Shown here: piece after piece, positions 27,749-35,191 of the stretch | Position numbering within the stretch: the first letter of the stretch is position 1 | Layout: each line of letters starts with the position of its first letter | Assembly (NCBI GenBank): GCA_020636745.1 | Contig: JACJXH010000005.1 | Span: 124,001 to 188,000, forward strand | Source of the DNA: Lentimicrobiaceae bacterium | Lineage (GTDB): Bacteria; Bacteroidota; Bacteroidia; Bacteroidales; Lentimicrobiaceae | Reading direction: 5' to 3' | DNA: 64,000 nucleotides | Notes under the pieces: model-generated | The model's input: the letters and a program-made list of their open reading frames with translations, nothing else | What the model was told of the DNA's origin: nothing | Database searches by the model: none | Position numbers and translations under genes: made by a program

Positions 27749-28165
27749 ATGAAACACACTTTAAATACATCCTGGAATGGAAATATGCAATTTGATGCAT
27801 TGGTTAGCGGACACCATGTTATAATGGATGCTAATCCTGAAGTTGGCGGACAAGATGCCGGCCCCAGGCCCAAACAACTTATGCTGGCTTCTCTGGCCGG
27901 GTGCACCGGTATGGACGTTATTTCCATTTTAAAAAAAATGAGAATTGAGCCCAAGACCTTCAATATTCAAATAGAGGCTGAGATGACCGAAGAGCATCCA
28001 AAACATTACAGCAGCATGCACCTGATTTACGAATTCTCAGGAGACAACCTCGATATGGATAAGCTTAAAAAAGCCGTTGAATTGTCGCAGGAACGATATT
28101 GTGGTGTCTCAACGGTCTATAAAAAAGCAATGCCTCTGACCTTCGAAATTAAAATTGTGGAATAA
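27749..28165 (+). CDS. OsmC family protein
   Basis: 138 residues from the ATG at 27749, which lies 20 nt after the -7 box. OsmC/Ohr-fold features: a first catalytic-type cysteine in MLASLAGCTGMDVISILKK and a second in SQERYCGVSTVYKKA, plus AEMTEEHPKHYSSMHLIYEFSG. The two-cysteine arrangement supports thiol-dependent peroxidase activity on organic hydroperoxides. Cytoplasmic. It opens a thiol-redox gene block (thioredoxin-like, TrxB, TrxA, DUF302). Confidence 0.9.
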   Translation: MKHTLNTSWNGNMQFDALVSGHHVIMDANPEVGGQDAGPRPKQLMLASLAGCTGMDVISILKKMRIEPKTFNIQIEAEMTEEHPKHYSSMHLIYEFSGDNLDMDKLKKAVELSQERYCGVSTVYKKAMPLTFEIKIVE

Positions 28166-28275
28166 CACAAAAGCAGGCCGGCGAATGCAGGTTTCTGAAA
28201 AGAGCATACCCAATTCATCAGCCAGCCCAACACTTCACCTTCAATTCAAAAATTAAAAACAAAAAAACAAATAGT

Positions 28276-28632
28276 ATGTTGTACACAAACCTTCATCACT
28301 TAATGACTGCAGCTGATCATCAGAAGCTTATCAATGAAAACGAAAACGTAATGATTTGCTGTGGCCGTATGGGCCCCATGTGTATTCCTGTATATGGAAT
28401 TATGGAAGAGCTTGAAAGCGAATACACCCATGTGAAATTTGCCGATATGGAATTTGACAACCCTGAAGCATACGTTATTCGTGATGCTCCTGAAACCCGT
28501 GGCTTTATGGGAATTCCTTTTACCATGTACTATAAAAAAGGCAAACTGGTAAAAGCAACTTCTAGCATTCAGAGCATGAGCCAGGTAAAAGCTATCCTTG
28601 AGAAAGAATTTTCACCTGTAACAGTAAGCTAA
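28276..28632 (+). CDS. Thioredoxin-like protein with a non-canonical cysteine motif
   Basis: 118 residues with the thioredoxin pattern of strands (NVMICCGRMGPMC ... YTHVKFADMEFDNPEA ... GFMGIPFTMYYKKGKLV), including the cis-proline turn GIPF. The usual WCGPC is replaced by Cys28-Cys29-GRMGPM-Cys36. It is therefore not a standard CxxC oxidoreductase; the cysteines could still form a disulfide or be reduced by TrxB. It lies 151 bp upstream of trxB and trxA in the same orientation, so a role tied to that pair is likely. No signal peptide. Confidence 0.8.
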   Translation: MLYTNLHHLMTAADHQKLINENENVMICCGRMGPMCIPVYGIMEELESEYTHVKFADMEFDNPEAYVIRDAPETRGFMGIPFTMYYKKGKLVKATSSIQSMSQVKAILEKEFSPVTVS

Positions 28633-28649
28633 ACTACCAGCATCCTTCA

Positions 28650-28751
28650 GTTGGAAATGATGAAATGATGAATAACCCACAAGTACATCTCTCATAACCC
28701 CTTTGCCTGTAACAGCAAGGTGCGCTTTATCATCAACGCGTCATTTCCAAC
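28650..28751. repeat. Long-range inverted repeat before trxB
   Basis: GTTGGAAATGA (28650-28660) and TCATTTCCAAC (28741-28751) are perfect 11-bp arms, with a further TGATGA/TCATCA match inside and a smaller CCTTtGC/GCAAGG stem in the middle. It fills most of the gap between the thioredoxin-like gene and trxB, so it could fold in the mRNA leader of trxB. Confidence 0.5.
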
Positions 28752-28783
28752 TACTTACAACCTTAAATTAAAGAAAGAACAGC

Positions 28784-29746
28784 ATGTTACAATCAACTCA
28801 CTTTGATGCCATAGTGATTGGTGGAGGGCCCGCCGGTTTAACGGCTGGTATTTACCTTTCAAGAGCCCGCCTTCGCACGCTCATCATCAGCGACGGTGTG
28901 CCTGGCGGACAAATGATACTTACACATGAAATAGCTAATTATCCCGGAGTAGAAAGCATTTCGGGCTACCAGCTTTCAAATATCATGAAAAAACAGGCCA
29001 AAAACTTTGGCTGCGAAATCAAATCAAATACAGCGGTAGTTGGCCTGAGCTTAGACAATGACATAAAAGAGGTCACTCTTTCTGACGGTCAGATTTATAC
29101 TTCTGACGCCATCATTCTAACTCCGGGCGGACGTTCACGCACACTTCAGGTCGAAGGAGAATCACAATTTAAAGGTCGGGGGATCTCCTATTGTGCCACC
29201 TGCGATGGAGACTTTTTTACCGATAAGGAAATTGTAGTAGTTGGTGGGGGCAATTCGGCACTTGAAGAAGCAGTTTCACTTACAAAGTATGCTTCAAAAG
29301 TGACCATTGTGCACCAGTTTGATCATTTTCAGGCATTTGAATATGCGGTTGAAGAAGCCCGAAGCAATCCTAAAATCAATTTTGTCATGGAATCATCTAT
29401 CATTCGCTTTCATGGCAATGACAAACTGGAAAGTGTTGATATCAAAAACCAGAAAACCGGAGAGATACAAAACTTCCGTACTGACGGAACCTTTATATTT
29501 ATCGGATATGTTCCCAATACAGAATTTCTGAAAGGGACCATCAAGATGAACCAATGGAATGAAATTATTGTTGATAATGACATGGCCACCAGCCTTCAGG
29601 GAGTGTTTGCAGCCGGAGATTCCATTGTAAAACGTTACCGGCAAGTTACTACAGCTGTTGGCGATGCAACAGTTGCTGCACTTGCTGCTTCAAACTACAT
29701 TCATCAATTAAAAACTAAAAGCCTGCACGAATCCTTAACCCACTAA
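28784..29746 (+). CDS. trxB: Thioredoxin reductase
   Basis: 320 residues, normal length. FAD-binding GGGPAGLTAGIYLSRA at residues 13-28, redox-active Cys137-Ala-Thr-Cys140 followed by DGDFF, the NADPH-binding VVGGGNSALEEA, and a C-terminal FAD motif around GVFAAGDSIV. It passes electrons from NADPH to thioredoxin in the cytoplasm. The trxA-like gene starts 2 bp after its stop, so the two are one operon. Confidence 0.97.
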   Translation: MLQSTHFDAIVIGGGPAGLTAGIYLSRARLRTLIISDGVPGGQMILTHEIANYPGVESISGYQLSNIMKKQAKNFGCEIKSNTAVVGLSLDNDIKEVTLSDGQIYTSDAIILTPGGRSRTLQVEGESQFKGRGISYCATCDGDFFTDKEIVVVGGGNSALEEAVSLTKYASKVTIVHQFDHFQAFEYAVEEARSNPKINFVMESSIIRFHGNDKLESVDIKNQKTGEIQNFRTDGTFIFIGYVPNTEFLKGTIKMNQWNEIIVDNDMATSLQGVFAAGDSIVKRYRQVTTAVGDATVAALAASNYIHQLKTKSLHESLTH

Positions 29747-29748
29747 TT

Positions 29749-30171
29749 ATGTCTGTATCACTTATCATTGCCGCCGCATTATTAACAGCATTTGTTGGCT
29801 ATATGGTTTATTCATTCCGAAAAATGAAAACGATGGCTGCTGTTCCGGAAAGCGAAAAAATACTAACACTAACCGACAAGAACTTTAAAAACCAAACGCA
29901 AAAAGGGCTGGTTATGGTTGATTTCTGGGCAGAATGGTGTATGCCTTGCAAGGTTATGGGACCAGTATTGAATGAGCTGGCAGAAGATGAAAACTTTAAA
30001 GCTACCGTTGCCAAGCTGAATGTAGATCATTTTCAGTCTATTTCGCAACAACAGGGCGTAAGAGGTATTCCTACGCTGATTCTTTTTAAAAACGGCAAAG
30101 AGGTTGACCGGTTTGTGGGTGTAAAACCCAAAGATTTCCTGATTAAACAAATTGCCAAACATCAGGCTTAA
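29749..30171 (+). CDS. trxA: Membrane-anchored thioredoxin
   Basis: 140 residues. A transmembrane helix (residues about 4-22) precedes a full thioredoxin domain with Trp63-Cys64-Met-Pro-Cys67 and the cis-proline GIPTLILFKNGK. The positive residues RKMK directly after the helix point, by the positive-inside rule, to the thioredoxin domain facing the cytoplasm, where TrxB could reduce it. The active site is WCMPC rather than WCGPC. It overlaps nothing but starts 2 bp after trxB. Confidence 0.92.
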   Translation: MSVSLIIAAALLTAFVGYMVYSFRKMKTMAAVPESEKILTLTDKNFKNQTQKGLVMVDFWAEWCMPCKVMGPVLNELAEDENFKATVAKLNVDHFQSISQQQGVRGIPTLILFKNGKEVDRFVGVKPKDFLIKQIAKHQA

Positions 30172-30190
30172 TTCTTAAAATTGTTTTCTT

Positions 30191-30664
30191 ATGAACATCA
30201 GACAGTTAGCGGCCATTACCCTGATTCTTTTCGCTGGTTTGGCCAATGCACAATCTTCAAAAAAAGAAAATATGACCATTCTTCTTGAAAATGAAAGCAG
30301 GTTTAGCTTTGACGAGTCAGTAAACAAACTTACCGAATTGATAACTGCAAAAGGCTGGAAAATTACAGTAACACACGATTTGCAGGAAACCATGAAAAAA
30401 AACGGTAAATCGGTTTTACCTGTTAAAGTAGTTGAGCTATGCAATCCCGCTTATGCATATCAGATTTTAAGTGCTGATATATACAGAAGCGTTTCGCCGT
30501 TGCTGCCTTGCAGAATCTCTGTTTATGAAAAAACTGACGGCAAAACATACGTGTCAAGGATGAACGCTCCGGCTTTTGCTTCTTTGATAGGAGGAGAAGC
30601 TGAACAAACCATTCTGAAGGCTTACCATGATGCTGAAGAAATAATCCGGGAAATTTCTAAATAA
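30191..30664 (+). CDS. Secreted DUF302 domain protein
   Basis: 157 residues with a signal peptide (MNIRQLAAITLILFAGLANAQ). The DUF302 core shows as SFDESVNKLTELITAKGWKI, VKVVELCNPAYAYQIL and LLPCRISVYEKTDGKTYVSRMN. DUF302 proteins are small alpha/beta proteins, often found near sulfur or thiol genes, without a settled function. Two cysteines (in ELCNPA and LLPCRI) are typical of the family. It starts 19 bp after trxA and ends the operon before a strong terminator. Confidence 0.85.
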   Translation: MNIRQLAAITLILFAGLANAQSSKKENMTILLENESRFSFDESVNKLTELITAKGWKITVTHDLQETMKKNGKSVLPVKVVELCNPAYAYQILSADIYRSVSPLLPCRISVYEKTDGKTYVSRMNAPAFASLIGGEAEQTILKAYHDAEEIIREISK

Positions 30665-30689
30665 TCCTGAAAAACCAAAACCAACCAAT

Positions 30690-30737
30690 CCCGCAATTAT
30701 CTTCACTTTTACGAAGATAATCGCGGGATATTTTTTT
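30690..30737 (+). terminator. Strong terminator after the trxB-trxA-DUF302 operon
   Basis: CCCGCAATTATCTTC (30690-30704) pairs with GAAGATAATCGCGGG (30713-30727) with one mismatch, loop of 8 nt, followed by ATATTTTTTT. Confidence 0.88.
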
Positions 30738-30776
30738 CTGAAACTTCACTTTCAGCTCAATAATATTTTTTTCGAA

Positions 30777-31244
30777 TCAATAATCCAACGTCAGAATCCT
30801 GCCCTTGGTAAAATTGAAAAACTGCTCTTTTTCGGCAATTTTTACACCCGGCATCAAATCTGCCGCGCTTTTGCCAGCAGCTTTCAGGCATGCCGGACAT
30901 GCAAATACTGTAATGCCTTTATCTAACAGTATTTTTAATGATTCTTTCGAACTTGGGAAAGTAGGGTAACTTATATCCTGAGCATCATTCATAACCACTT
31001 CTATTCCTTTTATATCAAAATACACAAGCACATCCTTATCTTCAGCCATCATCACTGCCTGTTTAAGAGCCATAACAACTTTATGAGGATCATTGGTACC
31101 GCTTGAAATGTGATAAAAAACACCATCACGGGGCGCAATAACAGTTGAATCAGCAACAACGCTAACTTCCTTTTCAATTGTTTGCCTGCACGAAGAGGCC
31201 ATAAATAAAAGGGCGATAAGCCCAAAGAGTAACTTTTTCATCAT
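30777..31244 (-). CDS. DsrE-like lipoprotein
   Basis: 155 residues. The lipoprotein signal ends MASSC (Cys19). The following DsrE/DsrF-like fold has a typical N-terminal strand-loop (YHISSGTNDPHKVVMALKQAVMMAEDKDVLVYFDIKGIEVV) and a CPAC motif at residues 116-119 (GITVFACPACLKAAG). DsrE-type cysteines carry or transfer sulfur. A lipid-anchored, extracytoplasmic version next to a thioredoxin operon suggests handling of sulfur or thiols at the envelope, but that is inference. Confidence 0.82.
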   Translation of the reverse strand: MMKKLLFGLIALLFMASSCRQTIEKEVSVVADSTVIAPRDGVFYHISSGTNDPHKVVMALKQAVMMAEDKDVLVYFDIKGIEVVMNDAQDISYPTFPSSKESLKILLDKGITVFACPACLKAAGKSAADLMPGVKIAEKEQFFNFTKGRILTLDY

Positions 31245-31335
31245 CGCTTTTTTTAATATTTAATTGCTAAGTTATTGAAAATAACGATATAAAATATAAG
31301 CGATAGAATCTTTTTCAATCGTAAAATTTATGATT

Positions 31336-32676
31336 TCAGTCCATATCTGGCATCTGAATTAGTTTTTGTCTCAAATCCATCAATTGACGGTATTGGTCAG
31401 GCTTGCGGGCTTTCAATCTGTAAAGCCTGAGTTTGCCAATTAATTTACGCAAATATTTATAATGATAAAAAACAAACAAACCGGCAAATGGCCATGAGAT
31501 CAATGAAATAACAGTTAACAGTCCGTTCCCTGTTATTATCCAGACAATTACCATTAGCAAAACATACCATAAAGGGAATAACACAAACCCCAATCCAAAA
31601 TTTACAGAACTGATAAACTGTTTGTCTTTCATCATGTTTGCAATTTTCTGGGGAAGTTTATAAGGTATATAATTGAACACCATGCCATAAAGATGAACTG
31701 GCAGAAGCAAAACTGAAAGCATGAACAAAAGTATGAACATCCATGCAGATGGAAGTTTTGACTCAAAGAGTTTATTTTTTAAACCATATTTTTGAAGCAG
31801 GTTATGATATGCCTGAAGGTCGGACTTTGCCTGGCCCAAATCCAGTCTTTTTATTGATGAAGCATTTTCAATCAACTGAATTACTTCACGCGAAGCAAAA
31901 AATCTGTTTACCCTGTTATCGGTCAGGCCTGAAGCCGAAAGTTGGGCAGGCACCATGATATCGGTAAGCGATATAATCTCCTTATAGTTTTCCACGTTTT
32001 CAACGTGAATCATTATTTTTTTGATAGCCAGAGCTAAATCATCGCGCAATTGAGCTATGGCTTTTTGTGGATTATCTTTATACAATCCGTAATAATCAGC
32101 AATGGCGATGGGAGGGCCATAATTGACCAAAAGATGAGTTCCGGCTTTCTGATAGCTTGAATAGTCGATACCAACAGGAACAATATGCAGATTTAAATTA
32201 AAGTCACTGCTTTCTTCTGCCAGGAAAGCTATGCGGCATATTCCCTTTTTAAGTTGCTGTAAGTGTTTGATAGAAGTATGTGTACCTTCGGGCAACAAGG
32301 CAAGCGGCAATCCGGCTTTCAGCACCCTTACTGTATCTTCAAAAATCTGTTGATTATTACCCATCGCATCAAAGCCATCGCGGATACGATAAACCGGAAG
32401 CATTTTAAGCAAATTCAACAATGCAGCAATGGCCTTTTTTTTGAAAATATCGGCTCGTGCCAAAAAAACGACTGGCCGGTTGGCCGCAAACAGAACAGCC
32501 AAGGCATCCATTAAGGCATTTTGATGATTGGCTGCATAAATCAAAGGAACACCCCGGGGAACATTCTCGCGACCAGTTACAGTCATGCGGCGGTAATAAA
32601 TCCTGAAAAAGAATTTTGCCAACCTGAACAATAAAAAATACCGGAAGGAAGGTTTTACAATGTCTGGCTTTTTCAT
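31336..32676 (-). CDS. 1-acyl-glycerol-3-phosphate acyltransferase-like protein (PlsC family)
   Basis: 446 residues from the ATG at 32676; an in-frame ATG at 32778 is inside the preceding gene and was not chosen. The acyltransferase motifs are NHQNALMD (H-x4-D), FLARADIFKKK and PEGTHTS. The C-terminal ~130 residues hold several membrane segments, so it is longer than classical PlsC (~240 residues). It should transfer acyl chains to lysophosphatidate or a related lipid at the inner membrane. The start codon lies 4 bp after the stop of the BASS transporter gene, so the two are translationally coupled. Confidence 0.85.
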   Translation of the reverse strand: MKKPDIVKPSFRYFLLFRLAKFFFRIYYRRMTVTGRENVPRGVPLIYAANHQNALMDALAVLFAANRPVVFLARADIFKKKAIAALLNLLKMLPVYRIRDGFDAMGNNQQIFEDTVRVLKAGLPLALLPEGTHTSIKHLQQLKKGICRIAFLAEESSDFNLNLHIVPVGIDYSSYQKAGTHLLVNYGPPIAIADYYGLYKDNPQKAIAQLRDDLALAIKKIMIHVENVENYKEIISLTDIMVPAQLSASGLTDNRVNRFFASREVIQLIENASSIKRLDLGQAKSDLQAYHNLLQKYGLKNKLFESKLPSAWMFILLFMLSVLLLPVHLYGMVFNYIPYKLPQKIANMMKDKQFISSVNFGLGFVLFPLWYVLLMVIVWIITGNGLLTVISLISWPFAGLFVFYHYKYLRKLIGKLRLYRLKARKPDQYRQLMDLRQKLIQMPDMD

Positions 32677-32680
32677 CAGA

Positions 32681-33631
32681 TTACGAATCAGTAAATTTAT
32701 GAACAGGACGCCAGTAAGACCAAAGCGAAGCCATGCCCAAACCTGCGACAATATGCCATATGCCCCACCATGCTGCAATAAATGCCATACCTCCGATATT
32801 TAGCTCCGGTGGGAAAATTTTTGGATTAAAAAGCAAAACCAGCCCCAGTCCTGAATTCTGTATGCCGGTTTCGATAGAAATGGTGCGTCTGTCGCGTCGG
32901 TTGAGGCCAAAAAACCCAGAAAACATATACCCGGTAGTAAGTGCCAGGATATTATGTATGAGCACGATGATAAATATCCAACCCATATATTCTATAAAGT
33001 ACTCATAATTATTGCGGAAAGCAAGGATTACAAATGCCCCGAAAATTACCAGAGAAATCTGTTGTATGGGTTTTTGAATTTTGCGGGTAATATGTGGCAG
33101 TTTTTGCGAAAAAAAGATGCCAGCTATAACCGGAATACCTAATAATATTACCACTGTCTGAAACATTTCAAACGGGTTAATATGAATTGGCCTTAACAAT
33201 GGCGAAGTTGTAGAGTATAAGCCGCCCCAGAATGCAAAGTTCAACGGTGTAAAAAACACAGCCAGCATAGTTCCCAGAGCTGTTAAACTAACAGAAAGTT
33301 CGACATTGGCTTTGGCTACGCTGGATATAAAATTGGATATATTTCCTCCCGGGCACGAAGCCACAAGCAGCATCCCAAATGCAACTGAAGGTGTAATAAA
33401 GCCCCCCAGCAACCATACAGCCAGAAAAGTTACAGCCGGCAAAACAAGAAATTGACTGCCAAGCCCTACTAAAACCTGGCGTGGATTTAAAAAAATATCT
33501 TTAAAACTCTCCCATTTTATACCCAGTGCAACCCCAAACATAATAAATCCGATGGAAATATTCATCAAATGAAGACTGGCCTGACTGAAGTTCAGCCTGA
33601 TGGAATCAAGCAATAAAAGATCATCGTGCAT
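32681..33631 (-). CDS. Bile acid:sodium symporter (BASS) family transporter
   Basis: 316 residues, polytopic. The family signature CPGGNISNFISSVAKANVELS is present, with a second conserved stretch ETGIQNSGLGLVLLF. BASS proteins couple sodium to uptake of bile acids or other organic acids such as pyruvate or pantoate; the substrate here is unknown. Tightly linked to the acyltransferase gene downstream. Confidence 0.9.
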   Translation of the reverse strand: MHDDLLLLDSIRLNFSQASLHLMNISIGFIMFGVALGIKWESFKDIFLNPRQVLVGLGSQFLVLPAVTFLAVWLLGGFITPSVAFGMLLVASCPGGNISNFISSVAKANVELSVSLTALGTMLAVFFTPLNFAFWGGLYSTTSPLLRPIHINPFEMFQTVVILLGIPVIAGIFFSQKLPHITRKIQKPIQQISLVIFGAFVILAFRNNYEYFIEYMGWIFIIVLIHNILALTTGYMFSGFFGLNRRDRRTISIETGIQNSGLGLVLLFNPKIFPPELNIGGMAFIAAWWGIWHIVAGLGMASLWSYWRPVHKFTDS

Positions 33632-33720
33632 ATACTAATCCCTCTGGCTTCAAATTAACAACTTCTCAAAAATAACAAAAAAAATACCATGCAGTGAATA
33701 ACCCATCATGTGAAAAAAGA

Positions 33721-33939
33721 TCAATCAGCCGGCTCAATTTTAACAATATTATTTTCAAATTCAACAATATCGCCCGGCCTGAGCTTTTTCCTTTTTTGTA
33801 ACTCAGTTTCACCATTTACTTTTACCAAGCCTTCGGTGATACACTGATTGGCTTCACCTCCGGTTTCAACAAGGTTCAACAGTTTAAGCAATTGATTTAA
33901 CTGAATATATTCGTGACCTTCTAATTTAAATTCTACCAT
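33721..33939 (-). CDS. S4-domain RNA-binding protein (YbcJ-like)
   Basis: 72 residues from the ATG at 33939 (MVEFKLEGHEYIQLNQLLKL). The short S4 motif includes CITEGLVKVNGETELQKRKKLRPGDIVEF. The upstream ATG at 33960 lies inside the -7 box and is not used. Small free-standing S4 proteins bind structured RNA; the target is unknown. Confidence 0.88.
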   Translation of the reverse strand: MVEFKLEGHEYIQLNQLLKLLNLVETGGEANQCITEGLVKVNGETELQKRKKLRPGDIVEFENNIVKIEPAD

Positions 33940-33957
33940 ATAATCTGATTTAGCGAG

Positions 33958-33965
33958 CAAAGGTA
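33958..33965 (-). promoter_or_regulatory. -7 box of the S4-domain gene
   Basis: TACCTTTG on the minus strand, 18 nt before the ATG at 33939. TTG at 33986-33984 is 18 nt upstream. Confidence 0.55.
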
Positions 33966-34109
33966 AAGTATTGGATGGTTAAACAATAAGGATAATCAGC
34001 TTCCATCATGACAAATATCCATCCGGTTCAACCGTAATATAACTAAACTATCTGCGCTTAAGCAAAATTAACATTCAAGCATTTAACATGATTAATCTGT
34101 TGATTTTCA

Positions 34110-34141
34110 TTTGAATATACGTAATAAAATGATTAACTTCG
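34110..34141 (+). promoter_or_regulatory. Promoter of the PEP-synthase regulatory gene
   Basis: TTTG (34110-34113), exactly 20 nt, then TAACTTCG (34134-34141), one base off the TAnnTTTG consensus. The ATG is at 34192, giving a leader of roughly 45 nt. Confidence 0.65.
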
Positions 34142-34191
34142 TAAGAATGAATCCGAATGCAAATTACATGTAACCCGAACCAAAGAAGACC

Positions 34192-35013
34192 ATGTATAAG
34201 GTAATTGTAGTATCGGATGGCACCGGACGTACAGCCCGTCAGGCATTAAATGCCGCGCTCACCCAGTTTCCGGGTACAGAGGTAGAGATTATCGTTCACA
34301 GTCAAATAAGAACTCCCTCACAAATCCGAAAAATTGTCGCCAGTGCTTCAAGAACGGGCTCTTTGGTTGTACACACGCTGGTAACAGATTCGCTGCGTGA
34401 ATTAATTTTGCGCGCCAGCCACCAATCCAACGTTCAAACCATCGACCTGATGGGGCCGCTACTCGACCGACTTTCCAATGAATTCATATTTAAGCCATCG
34501 CAACAGCCTGGATTATTTCATCGTCTGAATAAAGAATATTTTGAACGAATCGATGCGATACAATTTACTTTTAACCATGACGACGGCCAGCGTGTTGAAG
34601 AGCTGGCCGATGCAGAAATTGTGCTTTTGGGTGTTTCACGAACCTTTAAAACCCCTTTGAGTATTTACCTTGCCTATAAAGGCTGGTTTGCAGCCAACGT
34701 TCCTGTGATATTAAACATTGAGCCGCCAGAAATCCTGCGGCGGATTAATCCTTCAAAAATATTTTGTCTCACCACCAATGTAAGCCGTTTAACTGAACTA
34801 CGCCGTACCCGTCACCAAAGGCTGGGAGGAGCATCCGGCAATTATGCGAATCCTGATTTTGTATTCCACGAAATACAATATGCGTTGAAATATTACCACC
34901 AAAACCCTGCCTGGCATATCATTAATGTTGCATCCAAATCTATTGAAGAAATTGCCACTGAAATATTGGCCATCAGGTCAGGTGGCGACAATGAGGACAC
35001 AGATGAATATTAA
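34192..35013 (+). CDS. ppsR: PEP synthase / pyruvate phosphate dikinase regulatory protein (DUF299)
   Basis: 273 residues, normal length. The N-terminus VVSDGTGRTARQALNAALTQF and the P-loop-like GVSRTFKTPLSIYLAYKGWFAANVPV are diagnostic. These bifunctional proteins use ADP to inactivate PEP synthase or PPDK by threonine phosphorylation and use phosphate to reactivate it, controlling the pyruvate-PEP step. The target kinase gene is not in this window. The symbol is by homology; it could equally regulate PPDK (PDRP). Confidence 0.93.
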   Translation: MYKVIVVSDGTGRTARQALNAALTQFPGTEVEIIVHSQIRTPSQIRKIVASASRTGSLVVHTLVTDSLRELILRASHQSNVQTIDLMGPLLDRLSNEFIFKPSQQPGLFHRLNKEYFERIDAIQFTFNHDDGQRVEELADAEIVLLGVSRTFKTPLSIYLAYKGWFAANVPVILNIEPPEILRRINPSKIFCLTTNVSRLTELRRTRHQRLGGASGNYANPDFVFHEIQYALKYYHQNPAWHIINVASKSIEEIATEILAIRSGGDNEDTDEY

Positions 35014-35144
35014 CCACCAGAAACACCCAACAAAAGACTTGAAGCTGAACATTCTATAAAACATATCACAAAACCTGCTAAGGAAGAGAAATGGCATACC
35101 GGAAACATAATTCACTTTTAGTGACTTACACCGAAGCTGAACGA

Positions 35145-35174
35145 AAGCGGGAAATTTTACTAAATTTGCCGCTT
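35145..35174 (+). promoter_or_regulatory. Cysteate synthase promoter inside a 30-bp palindrome
   Basis: AAGCGGgAAATTT (35145-35157) and AAATTTgCCGCTT (35162-35174) form 13-bp arms with one mismatch around TACT. The right arm contains the -7 box TAAATTTG (35161-35168), 23 nt before the ATG. A dyad covering the -7 element is a good place for a repressor. Confidence 0.55.
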
Positions 35175-35191
35175 CAATCAGATTCCGGCGC

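Noticed and set aside
32677..32778. N-terminal extension of the acyltransferase
   Set aside because: It would overlap the end of the BASS transporter gene by about 100 bp, while the ATG at 32676 sits 4 bp after that gene's stop and matches the family start.
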